8,649 bases of DNA from Phenylobacterium sp. Lineage in GTDB: Bacteria > Pseudomonadota > Alphaproteobacteria > Caulobacterales > Caulobacteraceae. The stretch is taken from NCBI GenBank assembly GCA_019264505.1, contig JAHUZY010000037.1, positions 1-8,649 of the forward strand. Reading direction: 5' to 3'. The notes below the pieces were generated by a model. The model did not search any database. It worked only from the letters and a program-made list of their open reading frames with translations, and was not told where the DNA came from. The translations under genes were made by a program, and so were the position numbers. Below are positions 1-7,594 of this stretch, one piece after another (the first letter of the stretch is position 1; the number at the start of each line of letters is the position of its first letter).

Positions 1-1
1 G

Positions 2-418
2 CGCGACGGTCAGCCCGAGGCCGCCGCCGCCATCCTCGGCCGCCCCTTCGCCATCGAAGGCGTCGTCCAGCGCGGCCGGCAGTTGGGCCGCGAACTGGGC
101 TTCCCCACAGCCAATGTGCAGGTGGACGACTACGTCCAGCCAAGGTTCGGCGTCTACGCCACCCGCACCCGCCTGCCTGACGGCCGCGAGGTGCCCGGCG
201 TGGCCAATATCGGGGTCAATCCCACGGTGGGAGAAGTGGCCCCGGTGCTGGAGGTCTGGCTGTTCGACTTCGACGAGGACATCTACGACCAGACCATCGA
301 GACCGATCTGATCACCTTCCTGCGGCCGGAACAGAAGTTCTCAAGCCTGGAGGTCATGGTGGAGCAGATCCGGCGCGACGCCGCCCAGGCCCGCCAGATC
401 CTCATCCCGGACTTCTGA
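2..418 (+). CDS. ribF: Bifunctional riboflavin kinase/FAD synthetase, C-terminal part (5' end outside window)
   Basis: RibF phosphorylates riboflavin to FMN and then adenylylates FMN to FAD in the cytoplasm. Only the last 138 residues are present: the reading frame is open from base 2 and has no stop before TGA at 416-418, so the gene begins before the window. What is seen is the riboflavin kinase domain. It contains the flavokinase motif GFPTAN (local residues 33-38, ATP/Mg binding), then GVANIGVNPT (66-75), then LEVWLFDFD (83-91), whose Glu84 sits where the family's catalytic base lies. The C-terminal stretch FLRPEQKFSSLE is also typical. The N-terminal nucleotidyltransferase domain is not visible. 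The order ribF-ileS-lspA matches that of many proteobacteria, including E. coli. The 174-base gap to ileS leaves room for an ileS promoter or leader. Confidence 0.95.
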   Translation, partial: RDGQPEAAAAILGRPFAIEGVVQRGRQLGRELGFPTANVQVDDYVQPRFGVYATRTRLPDGREVPGVANIGVNPTVGEVAPVLEVWLFDFDEDIYDQTIETDLITFLRPEQKFSSLEVMVEQIRRDAAQARQILIPDF

Positions 419-500
419 GGCGCGCCTAAAGGGCTCGCTCGCTGCTCGACGGTCTGCTAGGACCGCCCCATGACGAGGGGCCGCAAATCCTTGCGAATTA

Positions 501-523
501 CACGCCCGGCGTGACGCCGCCGG
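501..523 (+). repeat. Overlapping inverted repeats in the ribF-ileS gap
   Basis: Three mutually overlapping dyads lie in 23 bases. CACGC/GCGTG has a 3-base loop (501-505 and 509-513). CCGGCG/CGCCGG has a 6-base loop (506-511 and 518-523). CGGCGT/ACGCCG is a near-perfect palindrome about base 513 (507-512 and 514-519). No T-run follows, so this is not a standard intrinsic terminator. It could be a protein-binding operator, part of the ileS mRNA leader, or a chance product of GC-rich DNA. The rest of the 419-592 gap holds no recognisable RNA gene. Confidence 0.35.
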
Positions 524-592
524 AGCTTATGATCCAGCGCGCGCCGGGACCTGTTCCGCCCTCCTCCGCCTCCGACTTGGATGAAAAATCCC

Positions 593-3531
593 ATGGCCGA
601 CGACGCTGAAAAGCGCACCGCTTCCCCCGAAACCGCGGGACGCGACTATCGCGAGACCGTCTTCCTGCCCCAGACCGACTTCCCCATGCGCGCAGGCCTG
701 CCGCAGAAGGAACCGCAGATCCTGGCCAAGTGGGACGAGATCGGCCTCTACCACGCCGCCCGCAAGGCGCGCCAAGCGGCCGGCGCGCCGCTGTTTGTGC
801 TGCACGACGGCCCTCCCTACGCCAATGGCGCCATCCATATCGGCCACGCCCTGCAGAAGACCCTGAAGGACTTCGTGGTCCGCTCGCGCTTCGCCATGGG
901 CTACGACGTGGACTTCGTGCCGGGCTGGGACTGCCACGGCCTGCCCATCGAGTGGAAGATCGAGGAGGAGCTGCGCAGCAAGGGTCGCCGCAAGGACGAG
1001 GTCTCCAAGGCCGAGTTCCGCGAAAAGTGCCGCGCCTATGCCGGCCAGTGGATCGACGTCCAGCGGGACGGCTTCAAGCGCCTGGGCGTCCTGGCCGACT
1101 GGGAGAACCGCTACGCCACCATGGACTATGGCAGCGAGGCGGCCATCGTTGCGGAGTTCCACAAGTTCGTGGCCTCGAACCAGCTCTATCGCGGCTCAAA
1201 GCCGGTGATGTGGAGCCCGGTTGAGCGCACCGCGCTCGCCGACGCCGAGGTCGAGTATCACGACCACGTCTCCCCCACGATCTGGGTGAAGTTCCCGGTG
1301 ACCCAAGGCTCCGACGCCGCCCGCGGGGCCAGCGTGGTGATCTGGACCACCACGCCGTGGACGATTCCCGCCAACCGGGCGATCGCCTATAACGAGTCCA
1401 TCGCCTATGGCGCCTATCAGGTGGAAGCCCTGGAAGAGGGGCTGGAGTTCGAGCCCTGGGCCAAGCCGGGCGACAGGCTGATCGTCGCCGACAAGCTGGC
1501 CGAGGAGGTCTTCAAGGCCGCCAAGATCGGCAAGTGGCGCAGGATCGAGACCATCGACTGCCAGGGCATGGTCTGCGCCCATCCGCTGGCGGCGCTGGAC
1601 ACCCACTACGCCTTCTCCGTCCCCCTGCTGGCCGGCGACCATGTGACCGAGGAGGCCGGCACGGGCTTTGTCCACACCGCGCCGGGCCACGGCGCCGACG
1701 ACTATGTGGTCTGGATGGCCCACGGCCATCGGGAGATCCCCGAGACGGTGGACGCCGACGGCGCCTACTATCCCCATGTGCCCCTGTTCGGCGGGCTGAA
1801 GGTCCTGGAGACCGAAGGCAAGAAGGCCGGCAAGTTCGGTCCGGCCAATCCGGCGGTGATCGAAAAGCTCATCGAAGCCGGCGGCCTGCTGGCCCGCGGC
1901 CGGCTGGAACATTCCTATCCGCACTCCTGGCGCTCCAAGGCGCCGGTGATCTTCCGCAACACGCCCCAGTGGTTCATCCGCATGGACGAGCCCCTGGACA
2001 CCCCGCAGCACGGGGCGCGCACCCTGCGCGAGACCGCGCTGGAGGCCATCGAGGCCACCGCCTTCTATCCCGAGGCCGGACGCAACCGCATCCGCACCAT
2101 GGTCGAGAGCCGGCCGGACTGGCTGATCAGCCGTCAGCGGGCCTGGGGGGCGCCTCTGGCCTGTTCGTCGACAAGGAGACGAACCAGCCGCTGCACGACG
2201 AAGAGGTCAACGCCCGCATCATTGCGGCCATCGCCGCCGAAGGCGCCGACGCCTGGTTCACCCGTCCGGTGACCGACTTCCTGGGCACCCACGATCTGGA
2301 CCGCTACGAGAAGGTCGAGGACATCCTCGATGTCTGGTTCGACTCCGGCTCCACCCACGCCTTCACTCTGGAGGGCCGGGAGAACACCCGCTGGCCCGCC
2401 GACCTCTATCTGGAAGGCTCTGACCAGCACCGCGGCTGGTTCCAGTCCTCGCTGCTGGAAAGCTCCGGCACCCGCGGCCGCGCCCCCTATAACGGGGTCC
2501 TCACCCATGGCTTCACCATGGATGAGAACGGCGAGAAGATGTCCAAGTCCAAGGGCAACACCGTCGATCCCAACCAGGTGATCAAGGAGTCCGGGGCCGA
2601 GATCATCCGCCTGTGGGCGGCCATGGTCGACTATTCCGACGACCAGCGGATCGGCAAGACCATCCTGGCCACCACCGCCGACGCCTATCGCAAGCTGCGC
2701 AACACCCTGCGCTACCTGCTGGGGGCGCTTGCCGGCTATGACGCCGGCGAGGCCGTGGCCCTGGAGGACATGCCGCCCCTGGAGCGCTACATCCTGCACC
2801 GTCTGCAGGCGCTGGATACCGAGGTCCGTGACGCCTATGCGGGCTACGCCTTCCAGGACGTGATCCGCCCGCTGATCGCCTTCTGTCAGGAAGACCTGTC
2901 GGCCCTGTTCTTCGACGTGCGCCGCGACGCCCTCTATTGCGACCAGGCCACTGCGCTCCGCCGCCGGGCCGCGCGCACGGTCATGGATCTGGCCTTCGAG
3001 CGCCTGACCGTCTGGCTCGCCCCGCTCATGCCCTTCACCACTGAAGAGGCCTGGACCCTGCGCTTCCCCGAGGCCGGCTCCAACGCCCTGCGGATCTTCC
3101 CGGAAACCCCTTCAACCTGGGCCTGCCCGGAAGAGGCCGCCCGCTGGGCCAAGGTGCAGGCGGTCACCGCCGTGGTCACCGGCGCCCTGGAGGTTGAACG
3201 CCGCGAAAAGCGTCTGGGCGCCGCCCTTGAGGCCGCCCCGGTGGTCCATATCAGCGATCCGGCCCTGCTGGCCGCGTTCGAGGGTCTGGATGCGGCTGAG
3301 GTGTTCAGGACCAGCCAGGCGACCCTGGTCGCGGGCGAAGGCCCCGCCGAGGCCTTCCGCCTGGCCGACAGCCCCGCCGTGGCCGTGGAGCCCCTGCGGG
3401 CTCAGGGACGCAAGTGCGCCCGCTCCTGGCGGATCCTGCCCGAGGTGGGGGATGATCCCCGCTATCCCGACCTGTCCCTGCGCGACGCCGAGGCCGTGGC
3501 GGCCTGGGACGCCGTCCATGGCGCGGCCTGA
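593..3531 (+). CDS. ileS: Isoleucine--tRNA ligase, interrupted by a one-base frameshift
   Basis: This class Ia synthetase charges tRNA-Ile and edits mischarged valine; it acts in the cytoplasm and is normally essential. The first frame (593 to about 2161) holds the HIGH motif (residues 82-85), GWDCHGLPIE, the CP1 editing-domain segments WTTTPWT and GTGFVHTAPGHGADDY, and DWLISRQRAWG. The second frame (about 2161 to 3531) continues with LFVDKET, WFDSGSTH, GSDQHRGWFQSS, KMSKS (bases 2536-2550) and the anticodon-binding domain. Joining the two gives about 979 residues, a normal length for the family. Without repair the first frame stops at 2272, before KMSKS, so the product would be inactive. ATG 593 is preferred because MADDAEK resembles family N termini and a weak GGAT lies nine bases upstream; ATG 581 in the same frame is the alternative. 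The C-terminal zinc knuckle is degenerate (KCARSW, then no Cys pair). lspA follows after 12 bases, so co-transcription is likely. Confidence 0.93.
2159..2162 (+). other. ileS: Frameshift point in ileS (one base missing)
   Basis: The upstream frame reads AWGAPLA, ending with codon GCC at 2159-2161. The downstream homologous frame begins at CTG 2161-2163 and reads LFVDKET. The two share base 2161, so exactly one base is missing; GCC-CTG would restore A-L-F-V-D-K. A run of six G (2145-2150) lies nearby, but an indel or slip there would give WGGASG and destroy the conserved WGxP segment. The lesion is therefore best placed in the C run at 2160-2161. The sequence cannot tell a sequencing or assembly error from a true mutation. 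Confidence 0.85.
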
Positions 3532-3543
3532 GGCGCCCTGGAC

Positions 3544-4035
3544 ATGACCGCCTCGCCCCTGATCAACCGTCACGGCTGGACCGCCTATGGGCTGGCGCTG
3601 GCGGTCATCGTGCTGGACCAACTGTCCAAGCACTGGATCCTGTTCGTCTATGACCTTCCCGCCCGGGTGAGCGAGCAGGTGGTCGGCCCCTTCTACCTGA
3701 CCATGGTCTGGAACCAGGGGGTCAGCTTTGGCCTGTTGCGGGCCGACCAGGACCTGGGCCGCTGGCTGCTGGTGGCCTTCTCCGTCCTGGTGGCGATCGC
3801 CCTGGCGATCTGGGCGCGGCGGGGCGACCGTACCCTGATGGCCCTGGCGCTCGGCCTGGTGATGGGCGGCGCCGTCGGCAACGCCATCGACCGGGCGAGG
3901 TTCGGCGCCGTGGTCGACTTCATCGATGTCTCCAGGCTCTACTTCCCCTGGGTGTTCAATATCGCCGACGCGGCCATCTCTGTGGGGGTGGTCCTGCTGC
4001 TGCTCGATGGCTTTCGCCGCGACGCCAAGACCTAA
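3544..4035 (+). CDS. lspA: Lipoprotein signal peptidase (signal peptidase II)
   Basis: LspA is an inner-membrane aspartyl protease that removes the signal peptide from diacylglyceryl-prolipoproteins by cutting just before the lipobox cysteine. The 163-residue protein has the family length and about four hydrophobic segments (roughly residues 13-35, 72-90, 97-115 and 136-156). Family landmarks in order are DQLSK (25-29), WNQGVSFG (56-63), GNAIDR (112-117), VVDFID (123-128) and FNIADAAI (138-145). The catalytic pair should be Asp125 and Asp142, by analogy with the dyad of Pseudomonas LspA. It starts at ATG 3544, 12 bases after ileS, so it probably shares the ileS transcript. The next gene encodes a likely lipoprotein, a plausible substrate. 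Confidence 0.96.
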   Translation: MTASPLINRHGWTAYGLALAVIVLDQLSKHWILFVYDLPARVSEQVVGPFYLTMVWNQGVSFGLLRADQDLGRWLLVAFSVLVAIALAIWARRGDRTLMALALGLVMGGAVGNAIDRARFGAVVDFIDVSRLYFPWVFNIADAAISVGVVLLLLDGFRRDAKT

Positions 4036-4040
4036 GGACG

Positions 4041-4068
4041 TTGGCGCCGGGCCTGTGTTTGCGCTAAT
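4041..4068 (+). promoter_or_regulatory. Candidate housekeeping promoter for the BamF-like lipoprotein gene
   Basis: TTGGCG (4041-4046) and GCTAAT (4063-4068) are separated by 16 bases and resemble the Caulobacter housekeeping sigma-factor pattern of a TTGACG-type -35 and a GCTANA-type -10. Transcription would start at about 4075-4080. That leaves a leader of about 35 bases before ATG 4114 and argues against translation from the upstream in-frame ATG at 4072. Confidence 0.5.
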
Positions 4069-4099
4069 GCAATGGACTTTCCGGCCGGGGGCGGCCTTT

Positions 4100-4104
4100 G
4101 GGAG
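4100..4104 (+). promoter_or_regulatory. Ribosome-binding site that sets the BamF-like start at 4114
   Basis: GGGAG at 4100-4104 lies nine bases before ATG 4114. Starting there puts a basic N terminus, a hydrophobic stretch and a lipobox cysteine at residue 21, which is a proper lipoprotein signal peptide. The longer frame from ATG 4072 would add 14 residues that spoil this arrangement. Confidence 0.6.
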
Positions 4105-4113
4105 CGTTTCGTC

Positions 4114-4662
4114 ATGACCCTCAACCGCGTGATCCTAGCCGGCGCCCTGGTTGCGGCCGTCGGTCTGGCCGGCTGCAGCTCCACCCGCCAGGCCCTTGGC
4201 ATGACCAAGGTGACCCCTGACGAATTCCGGGTCGTCACCAAGGCGCCGCTGGTGGTGCCCCCTGACTATTCCCTGCGTCCGCCGGCGCCCGGCGAGCCGC
4301 AGCCCCAGGAGCTGCGCCCCGAGAGCGCGGCCCGCGCGGCCCTCGTGGGCGAGCGTGAAGGTCTGAACCGCAGCCAGGGCGAACAGGCCCTGGTGGCCAA
4401 GGCCGGCCTCGCCGGCGCCGACCCGCTGATCCGCTATGTGGTCGACGACGAGTTCGGCGACATCGCCCACAAGGACAAGGGCTTCGCCGACCGGGTGATG
4501 TTCTGGCGCGGTGACCAAGCTCCGGCCCAGCCCAGCGGTCCTGACCTGTCCGGCCCCGTGGACGCCGAGGCCGAGCAGGCCCGGATCAACGCCATCACCG
4601 GCGGCGGCGATGTCGTCATCCGCCGGGACGCCGGCAGCCGTATCAAGCTGCCGGGCCTTTAA
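4114..4662 (+). CDS. bamF: Outer-membrane lipoprotein of the DUF3035/BamF family
   Basis: The 182-residue protein has a lipoprotein signal peptide: MTLNR, then a hydrophobic core, then the lipobox LAGC with Cys21 as the lipidated residue. No Asp follows the cysteine (the next residues are SSTRQ), which fits outer-membrane sorting. The segment TPDEFRVVTKAPLVVPPDY (about 34-52) followed by a Pro-rich stretch is the signature I associate with DUF3035. That family is described as BamF in alphaproteobacteria: a subunit of the outer-membrane protein assembly (BAM) complex related to the N-terminal part of BamC. The rest is polar, lacks membrane spans and is rich in Ala, Gly and Asp; it includes DPLIRYVVDDEFGDIA and ends in a basic RIKLPGL tail. 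The gene follows lspA by 78 bases with its own candidate promoter and converges on the next gene with only nine bases between stops. The family assignment is from memory of its motifs and was not searched. Confidence 0.75.
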   Translation: MTLNRVILAGALVAAVGLAGCSSTRQALGMTKVTPDEFRVVTKAPLVVPPDYSLRPPAPGEPQPQELRPESAARAALVGEREGLNRSQGEQALVAKAGLAGADPLIRYVVDDEFGDIAHKDKGFADRVMFWRGDQAPAQPSGPDLSGPVDAEAEQARINAITGGGDVVIRRDAGSRIKLPGL

Positions 4663-4671
4663 GCCCAGGCC

Positions 4672-5628
4672 TCAGTCCTCGGCGGGCGTCCGAATCTCGT
4701 AGCCCAGCGCGCCCAGGCGATCGAGCACGCCCCCCTGCGCCAGCAGGGGGCGCAGTTGCACCACCGCAATGCTGTGCCCTGGCCGCTTGAGCGCCGCCAC
4801 GATGGAGGCCGTCTGATCGGCCTTCAGCCGGGCGTCGAGCTCCGCGGCTCCAGGCGCAGCCGCGATACACCGCTCATAGCTCCGCTCGCCCCCCAGGGCG
4901 TCGCGCACGCGGCCCCAGGCCCAGGCCCGTGCCGCCGCCTCGGCTGAAGCCGGGCCCGCCTCCACCGCCGCCAGAGCTTCCAGCACGCAGGCCCGTTGAG
5001 CAGCGGCCGGCGTGCGCACCACGGCCGCCAGCAGAGGGGCGGCGTCATAGGTTTTGGCCTCTACCCGCACCCCTCGGGCCGCCGCCATGCGGCCGATGGT
5101 CTTGGCCGGATCGGCCGCCGTGAGGCGGGCGGCGTCACGATAGTCGCTGACCAGCAGCAGGGCCGCGGCCATGCCGTTGCGGGTCTTGTAGCGTTCGGCC
5201 TCCTGCCCGGCGCGGGTGCGGGCGGCCACGAAGCGCGCCTTCAAGGGCCCCTCCAGGGTCTCCTCAAAGGAGGCGGAGGACCGCAGGCGCACCAGGCTGA
5301 CCACCGCGCCCGGCGCGGTCAGCAGGTTCACGCTGGCGTTGTTGAACGGCAGGATGACCAGATTGGCCCCCTCCAACCGTCGCTCCAGAACGCTCGGGTC
5401 CCAACCGGAGCCCTTGGGGATCACCGAGGGCACGCCCATCACATAGACGGTGGAATCTGCGTCCGAGACCCGCCACCAGGCCGGTCCGATCTCGCGCGCG
5501 GTGACCACCAGCTCTTCCACCAGGACCGTGTCGGGGTCAGCTGGCAGGCCGGGCGGCGCCTGAGCCACCGCACCAACAGGGGTGGCTAGCAGCAGCAGTC
5601 CGCAAAGGAACGCGGTCAGGCGCATCAT
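4672..5628 (-). CDS. Exported TraB/GumN-like protein with degenerate GxxH motif
   Basis: The protein has 318 residues from ATG 5628, or 317 from the adjacent ATG 5625. Its N-terminal Sec signal (hydrophobic core, then PVGAVA before QAP, cleavage likely after Ala22) indicates a periplasmic or secreted product. PAWWRVSDADSTVYVMG (about 49-65) and the C-terminal GVLDRLGALGYEI match the ends of the TraB/GumN family, whose members are putative metal-dependent proteases related to Tiki. The family's GTxHxxP motif reads GVPSVIP here (65-71), so its His is replaced by Ser. The C-terminal GxxHLxG-like motif reads AVVQLRPLL, also without His. Two cysteines (214 and 254) could form a disulfide in the periplasm. 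Family catalytic activity is therefore doubtful and a binding or structural role is possible. The gene is divergent from mutL and convergent with the bamF-like gene. I know no precise function. Confidence 0.8.
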   Translation of the reverse strand: MMRLTAFLCGLLLLATPVGAVAQAPPGLPADPDTVLVEELVVTAREIGPAWWRVSDADSTVYVMGVPSVIPKGSGWDPSVLERRLEGANLVILPFNNASVNLLTAPGAVVSLVRLRSSASFEETLEGPLKARFVAARTRAGQEAERYKTRNGMAAALLLVSDYRDAARLTAADPAKTIGRMAAARGVRVEAKTYDAAPLLAAVVRTPAAAQRACVLEALAAVEAGPASAEAAARAWAWGRVRDALGGERSYERCIAAAPGAAELDARLKADQTASIVAALKRPGHSIAVVQLRPLLAQGGVLDRLGALGYEIRTPAED

Positions 5629-5633
5629 GTCTT

Positions 5634-5637
5634 TCCT
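5634..5637 (-). promoter_or_regulatory. Ribosome-binding site of the TraB/GumN-like gene
   Basis: On the minus strand AGGA (5637-5634) stands five bases before ATG 5628 and eight before ATG 5625. It rules out the longer in-frame TTG start at 5640, which overlaps the site itself. Confidence 0.6.
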
Positions 5638-5666
5638 CAAGAGCCGCCCCCGCAGCCTGAATCGTC

Positions 5667-5695
5667 CTATAACGCCTTTTGGACCCAGGCCTGAA
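5667..5695 (-). promoter_or_regulatory. Candidate promoter for the TraB/GumN-like gene in the mutL divergent gap
   Basis: Read on the minus strand, TTCAGG (5695-5690), a 17-base spacer and TTATAG (5672-5667) form a plausible promoter, with transcription starting near 5659 about 30 bases before the start codon. The same TATA core reads CTATAA on the plus strand and could serve as the -10 of mutL, but no good plus-strand -35 is visible near 5645. A GAATC site (5659-5663, GANTC type) lies at the expected start point. Confidence 0.35.
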
Positions 5696-5696
5696 C

Positions 5697-7559
5697 ATGC
5701 GCATCCATCGCCTTCCCCCCGAAACCGTCAACCGCATCGCCGCCGGCGAGGTGGTCGAGCGGCCGGCCAGCGCCATCAAGGAGCTGGTCGAGAACGCCCT
5801 GGACGCCGGGGCGCGGCAGATCGAGGTGCAGGTGGAAGGCGGCGGCCTGACCCGCATCCTGGTGGCCGACGATGGCTTTGGCCTGTCGCCCGAGGAATTG
5901 CTGCTGGCCGTCGAGCGGCACGCCACCTCCAAGCTCCTGCCCGACGACGCCGGCGACTATGACCTGCTGCGCATCGCCACCCTGGGGTTTCGCGGCGAGG
6001 CCCTGCCCTCCATCGGCTCGGTGGCCCGGCTCTCCATCACCAGCCGCGCCCGCGGCGCCTCTGACGCCCATGCCCTGCGGGTGGACGGCGGGGCGATGGG
6101 CCAGGTGTCGCCGGCCGCCTTTCCCGGCCCGCACGGGGCGCGGGTGGAGGTGCGCGACCTGTTCTACGCCACGCCGGCCCGGCTGAAATTCATGAAGTCC
6201 GAGCGCGCCGAGGCCATGGCCATCGCCGAAGAGATCAAGCGCCAGGCCATGGCCCATGAGGCGGTCAGCTTCAGCCTGGAGATCGACGGGCGAAAGGTCC
6301 TGCGCCTGCCCGCCGAGCCGGAAGGCGATGTGGGCAGGCTGGCGCGGCTCTCGGCCATCATGGGGCGAGAATTTTCCGACAACGCCCTGCTGATCGACCA
6401 TGTCCGCGAGGGCGTGCGCCTGTCCGGCTATGCCGGCCTGCCAACCCTGAACCGCGGCAATGCCGCCCACCAGTACCTGTTCGTCAATGGCCGGCCCGTC
6501 CGCGACCGCCTGCTGCAGGGCGCCCTGCGTGGCGCCTATGCCGACTTCCTGGCGAGGGACCGCCATCCGCTGACGGCCCTGTTCCTCGAGCTCGATCCAG
6601 CCCTGGTGGATGTGAACGTCCACCCCGCCAAGGCCGAGGTGAGGTTCCGCGATCCGGCCCTGGTGCGCGGCCTGATCGTCGGGGGTTTGCGCCACGCCCT
6701 GGCCGGCGCCGGGCACCGGGCCTCGACCACAGTCGCCGCCGACGCCCTGCAGGGCCTGCGGCCGGGCATGACCCCAGCGCCGGCCTATCGCCCCGGGCCC
6801 TCGGCCCAGGGTTTTTCCAGCTGGAGCGGCGGCGGCTGGAGTCATGCCCTGGCCCAGGCGATTCCAGGCCTCAGCGAAACCTCCGCCCGCCACGAACCGA
6901 CCTATGAGCCGCCGCCGCCCGGTACGTCCGGCTTTGCTGACGGCGACCAGGCCCCCGCCCCGGCGCCGGATCTGGTGGACTATCCTCTGGGCGCGGCCCG
7001 GGCCCAGGTTCACGAGACCTATATCGTCGCCCAGACCCGCGATGGCGTGGTCATCGTCGACCAGCACGCCGCCCATGAGCGGCTGGTCTATGAGAAGATG
7101 AAGGCCGAGATGGCCGTGGGCGCGGTCGCCCGCCAGGCCCTGCTGATCCCCGAGGTGGTCGAGCTGGACCCCGCCGAGGCCGAACGGGTCGTGGCCCGGG
7201 CCGAGGAGCTCGCGGCGCTGGGCCTGATCATCGAGCCCTTCGGGGTTGGCGCGGTGCTGGTGCGGGAAACCCCGGCCCTGCTGGGGACGACGGACGCCGC
7301 AGGCCTGGTGCGCGACATCGCCGATGACCTGGCCGAGACCGACCAAGCCCTGGCCCTGAAAGAACGTCTGGCCGAGGTCTGCTCCACCATGGCCTGCCAC
7401 GGCTCGGTCCGGGCCGGCCGACGGCTGACGGGTCCGGAGATGAACGCCCTGCTCCGCCAGATGGAGGCCACCCCCCACTCAGGCCAGTGCAACCATGGCC
7501 GCCCCACCTATGTGGAGCTCAAGCTCGCCGACATCGAGCGGTTGTTCGGCCGGCGCTGA
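5697..7559 (+). CDS. mutL: DNA mismatch repair protein MutL (endonuclease type)
   Basis: MutL couples MutS mismatch recognition to strand removal. The 620-residue protein starts at ATG 5697 ([20 protein letters not shown]); the upstream in-frame TTG 5679 adds residues not expected in the family. The N-terminal GHKL ATPase domain shows [11 protein letters not shown] with Glu29 and Asn33, ADDGFGL (57-63), [14 protein letters not shown] and [13 protein letters not shown] Pro/Gly/Ser-rich linker spans roughly 345-430. The C-terminal domain has [12 protein letters not shown] (455-466), the DQHA(x)2E(x)4E metal-dependent nicking motif; QALLIP (480-485), matching the Qxx(L/I)xP clamp-binding motif; ACHGSVRAG (Cys567); and CNHGRP (598-603). 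These point to MutH-independent repair with strand choice through the sliding clamp. Ribosome-binding signals are weak and the leader may be very short. Confidence 0.97.
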   Translation: MRIHRLPPETVNRIAAGEVVERPASAIKELVENALDAGARQIEVQVEGGGLTRILVADDGFGLSPEELLLAVERHATSKLLPDDAGDYDLLRIATLGFRGEALPSIGSVARLSITSRARGASDAHALRVDGGAMGQVSPAAFPGPHGARVEVRDLFYATPARLKFMKSERAEAMAIAEEIKRQAMAHEAVSFSLEIDGRKVLRLPAEPEGDVGRLARLSAIMGREFSDNALLIDHVREGVRLSGYAGLPTLNRGNAAHQYLFVNGRPVRDRLLQGALRGAYADFLARDRHPLTALFLELDPALVDVNVHPAKAEVRFRDPALVRGLIVGGLRHALAGAGHRASTTVAADALQGLRPGMTPAPAYRPGPSAQGFSSWSGGGWSHALAQAIPGLSETSARHEPTYEPPPPGTSGFADGDQAPAPAPDLVDYPLGAARAQVHETYIVAQTRDGVVIVDQHAAHERLVYEKMKAEMAVGAVARQALLIPEVVELDPAEAERVVARAEELAALGLIIEPFGVGAVLVRETPALLGTTDAAGLVRDIADDLAETDQALALKERLAEVCSTMACHGSVRAGRRLTGPEMNALLRQMEATPHSGQCNHGRPTYVELKLADIERLFGRR

Positions 7560-7569
7560 GTCTGCTAGC
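7542..7569 (+). promoter_or_regulatory. Candidate promoter for the uORF/TopAI-like unit
   Basis: TTGTTC (7542-7547, inside the mutL 3' end) and GCTAGC (7564-7569) are 16 bases apart. The -10 resembles the Caulobacter GCTANA form. Transcription would begin near 7576, just before the ribosome-binding site of the small ORF at 7595. A GAGTC site (7558-7562) sits in the spacer and overlaps the mutL stop codon. The call rests on two loosely matching hexamers only. Confidence 0.3.
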
Positions 7570-7594
7570 CTTCAGGCCTCTGGAAGAGGGTTTT

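Noticed and set aside
1196..2011. 271-codon minus-strand frame opposite ileS, and similar frames at 527-1162 and 2134-2799
   Set aside because: All lie opposite well-conserved IleS segments, have low-complexity composition and show no start signals.
2145..2151. G run as a programmed -1 frameshift site in ileS
   Set aside because: In the zero frame the codons are TGG-GGG-GCG, so the A-site tRNA cannot re-pair after a -1 slip, and the resulting WGGASG would break the conserved WGxP segment.
4653..4671. Short inverted repeat (GGGC/GCCC or GGCCT/AGGCC) between the convergent stops as a bidirectional terminator
   Set aside because: Stems of only 4-5 pairs without T-runs are too weak to call.
4731..4750. 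Hairpin CCCCCTGC/GCAGGGGG as a terminator after the BamF-like gene
   Set aside because: It has a strong 8-base-pair stem with a 4-base loop but no T-run on either strand, lies inside the convergent gene, and is explained by Leu-Ala-Gln-Gly codons.
5667..7478. 603-codon open frame on the minus strand opposite mutL
   Set aside because: It is a codon-bias shadow in GC-rich DNA: the plus strand carries every MutL motif in order, and the antisense product is a Gly/His/Gln-rich sequence with no recognisable domain.
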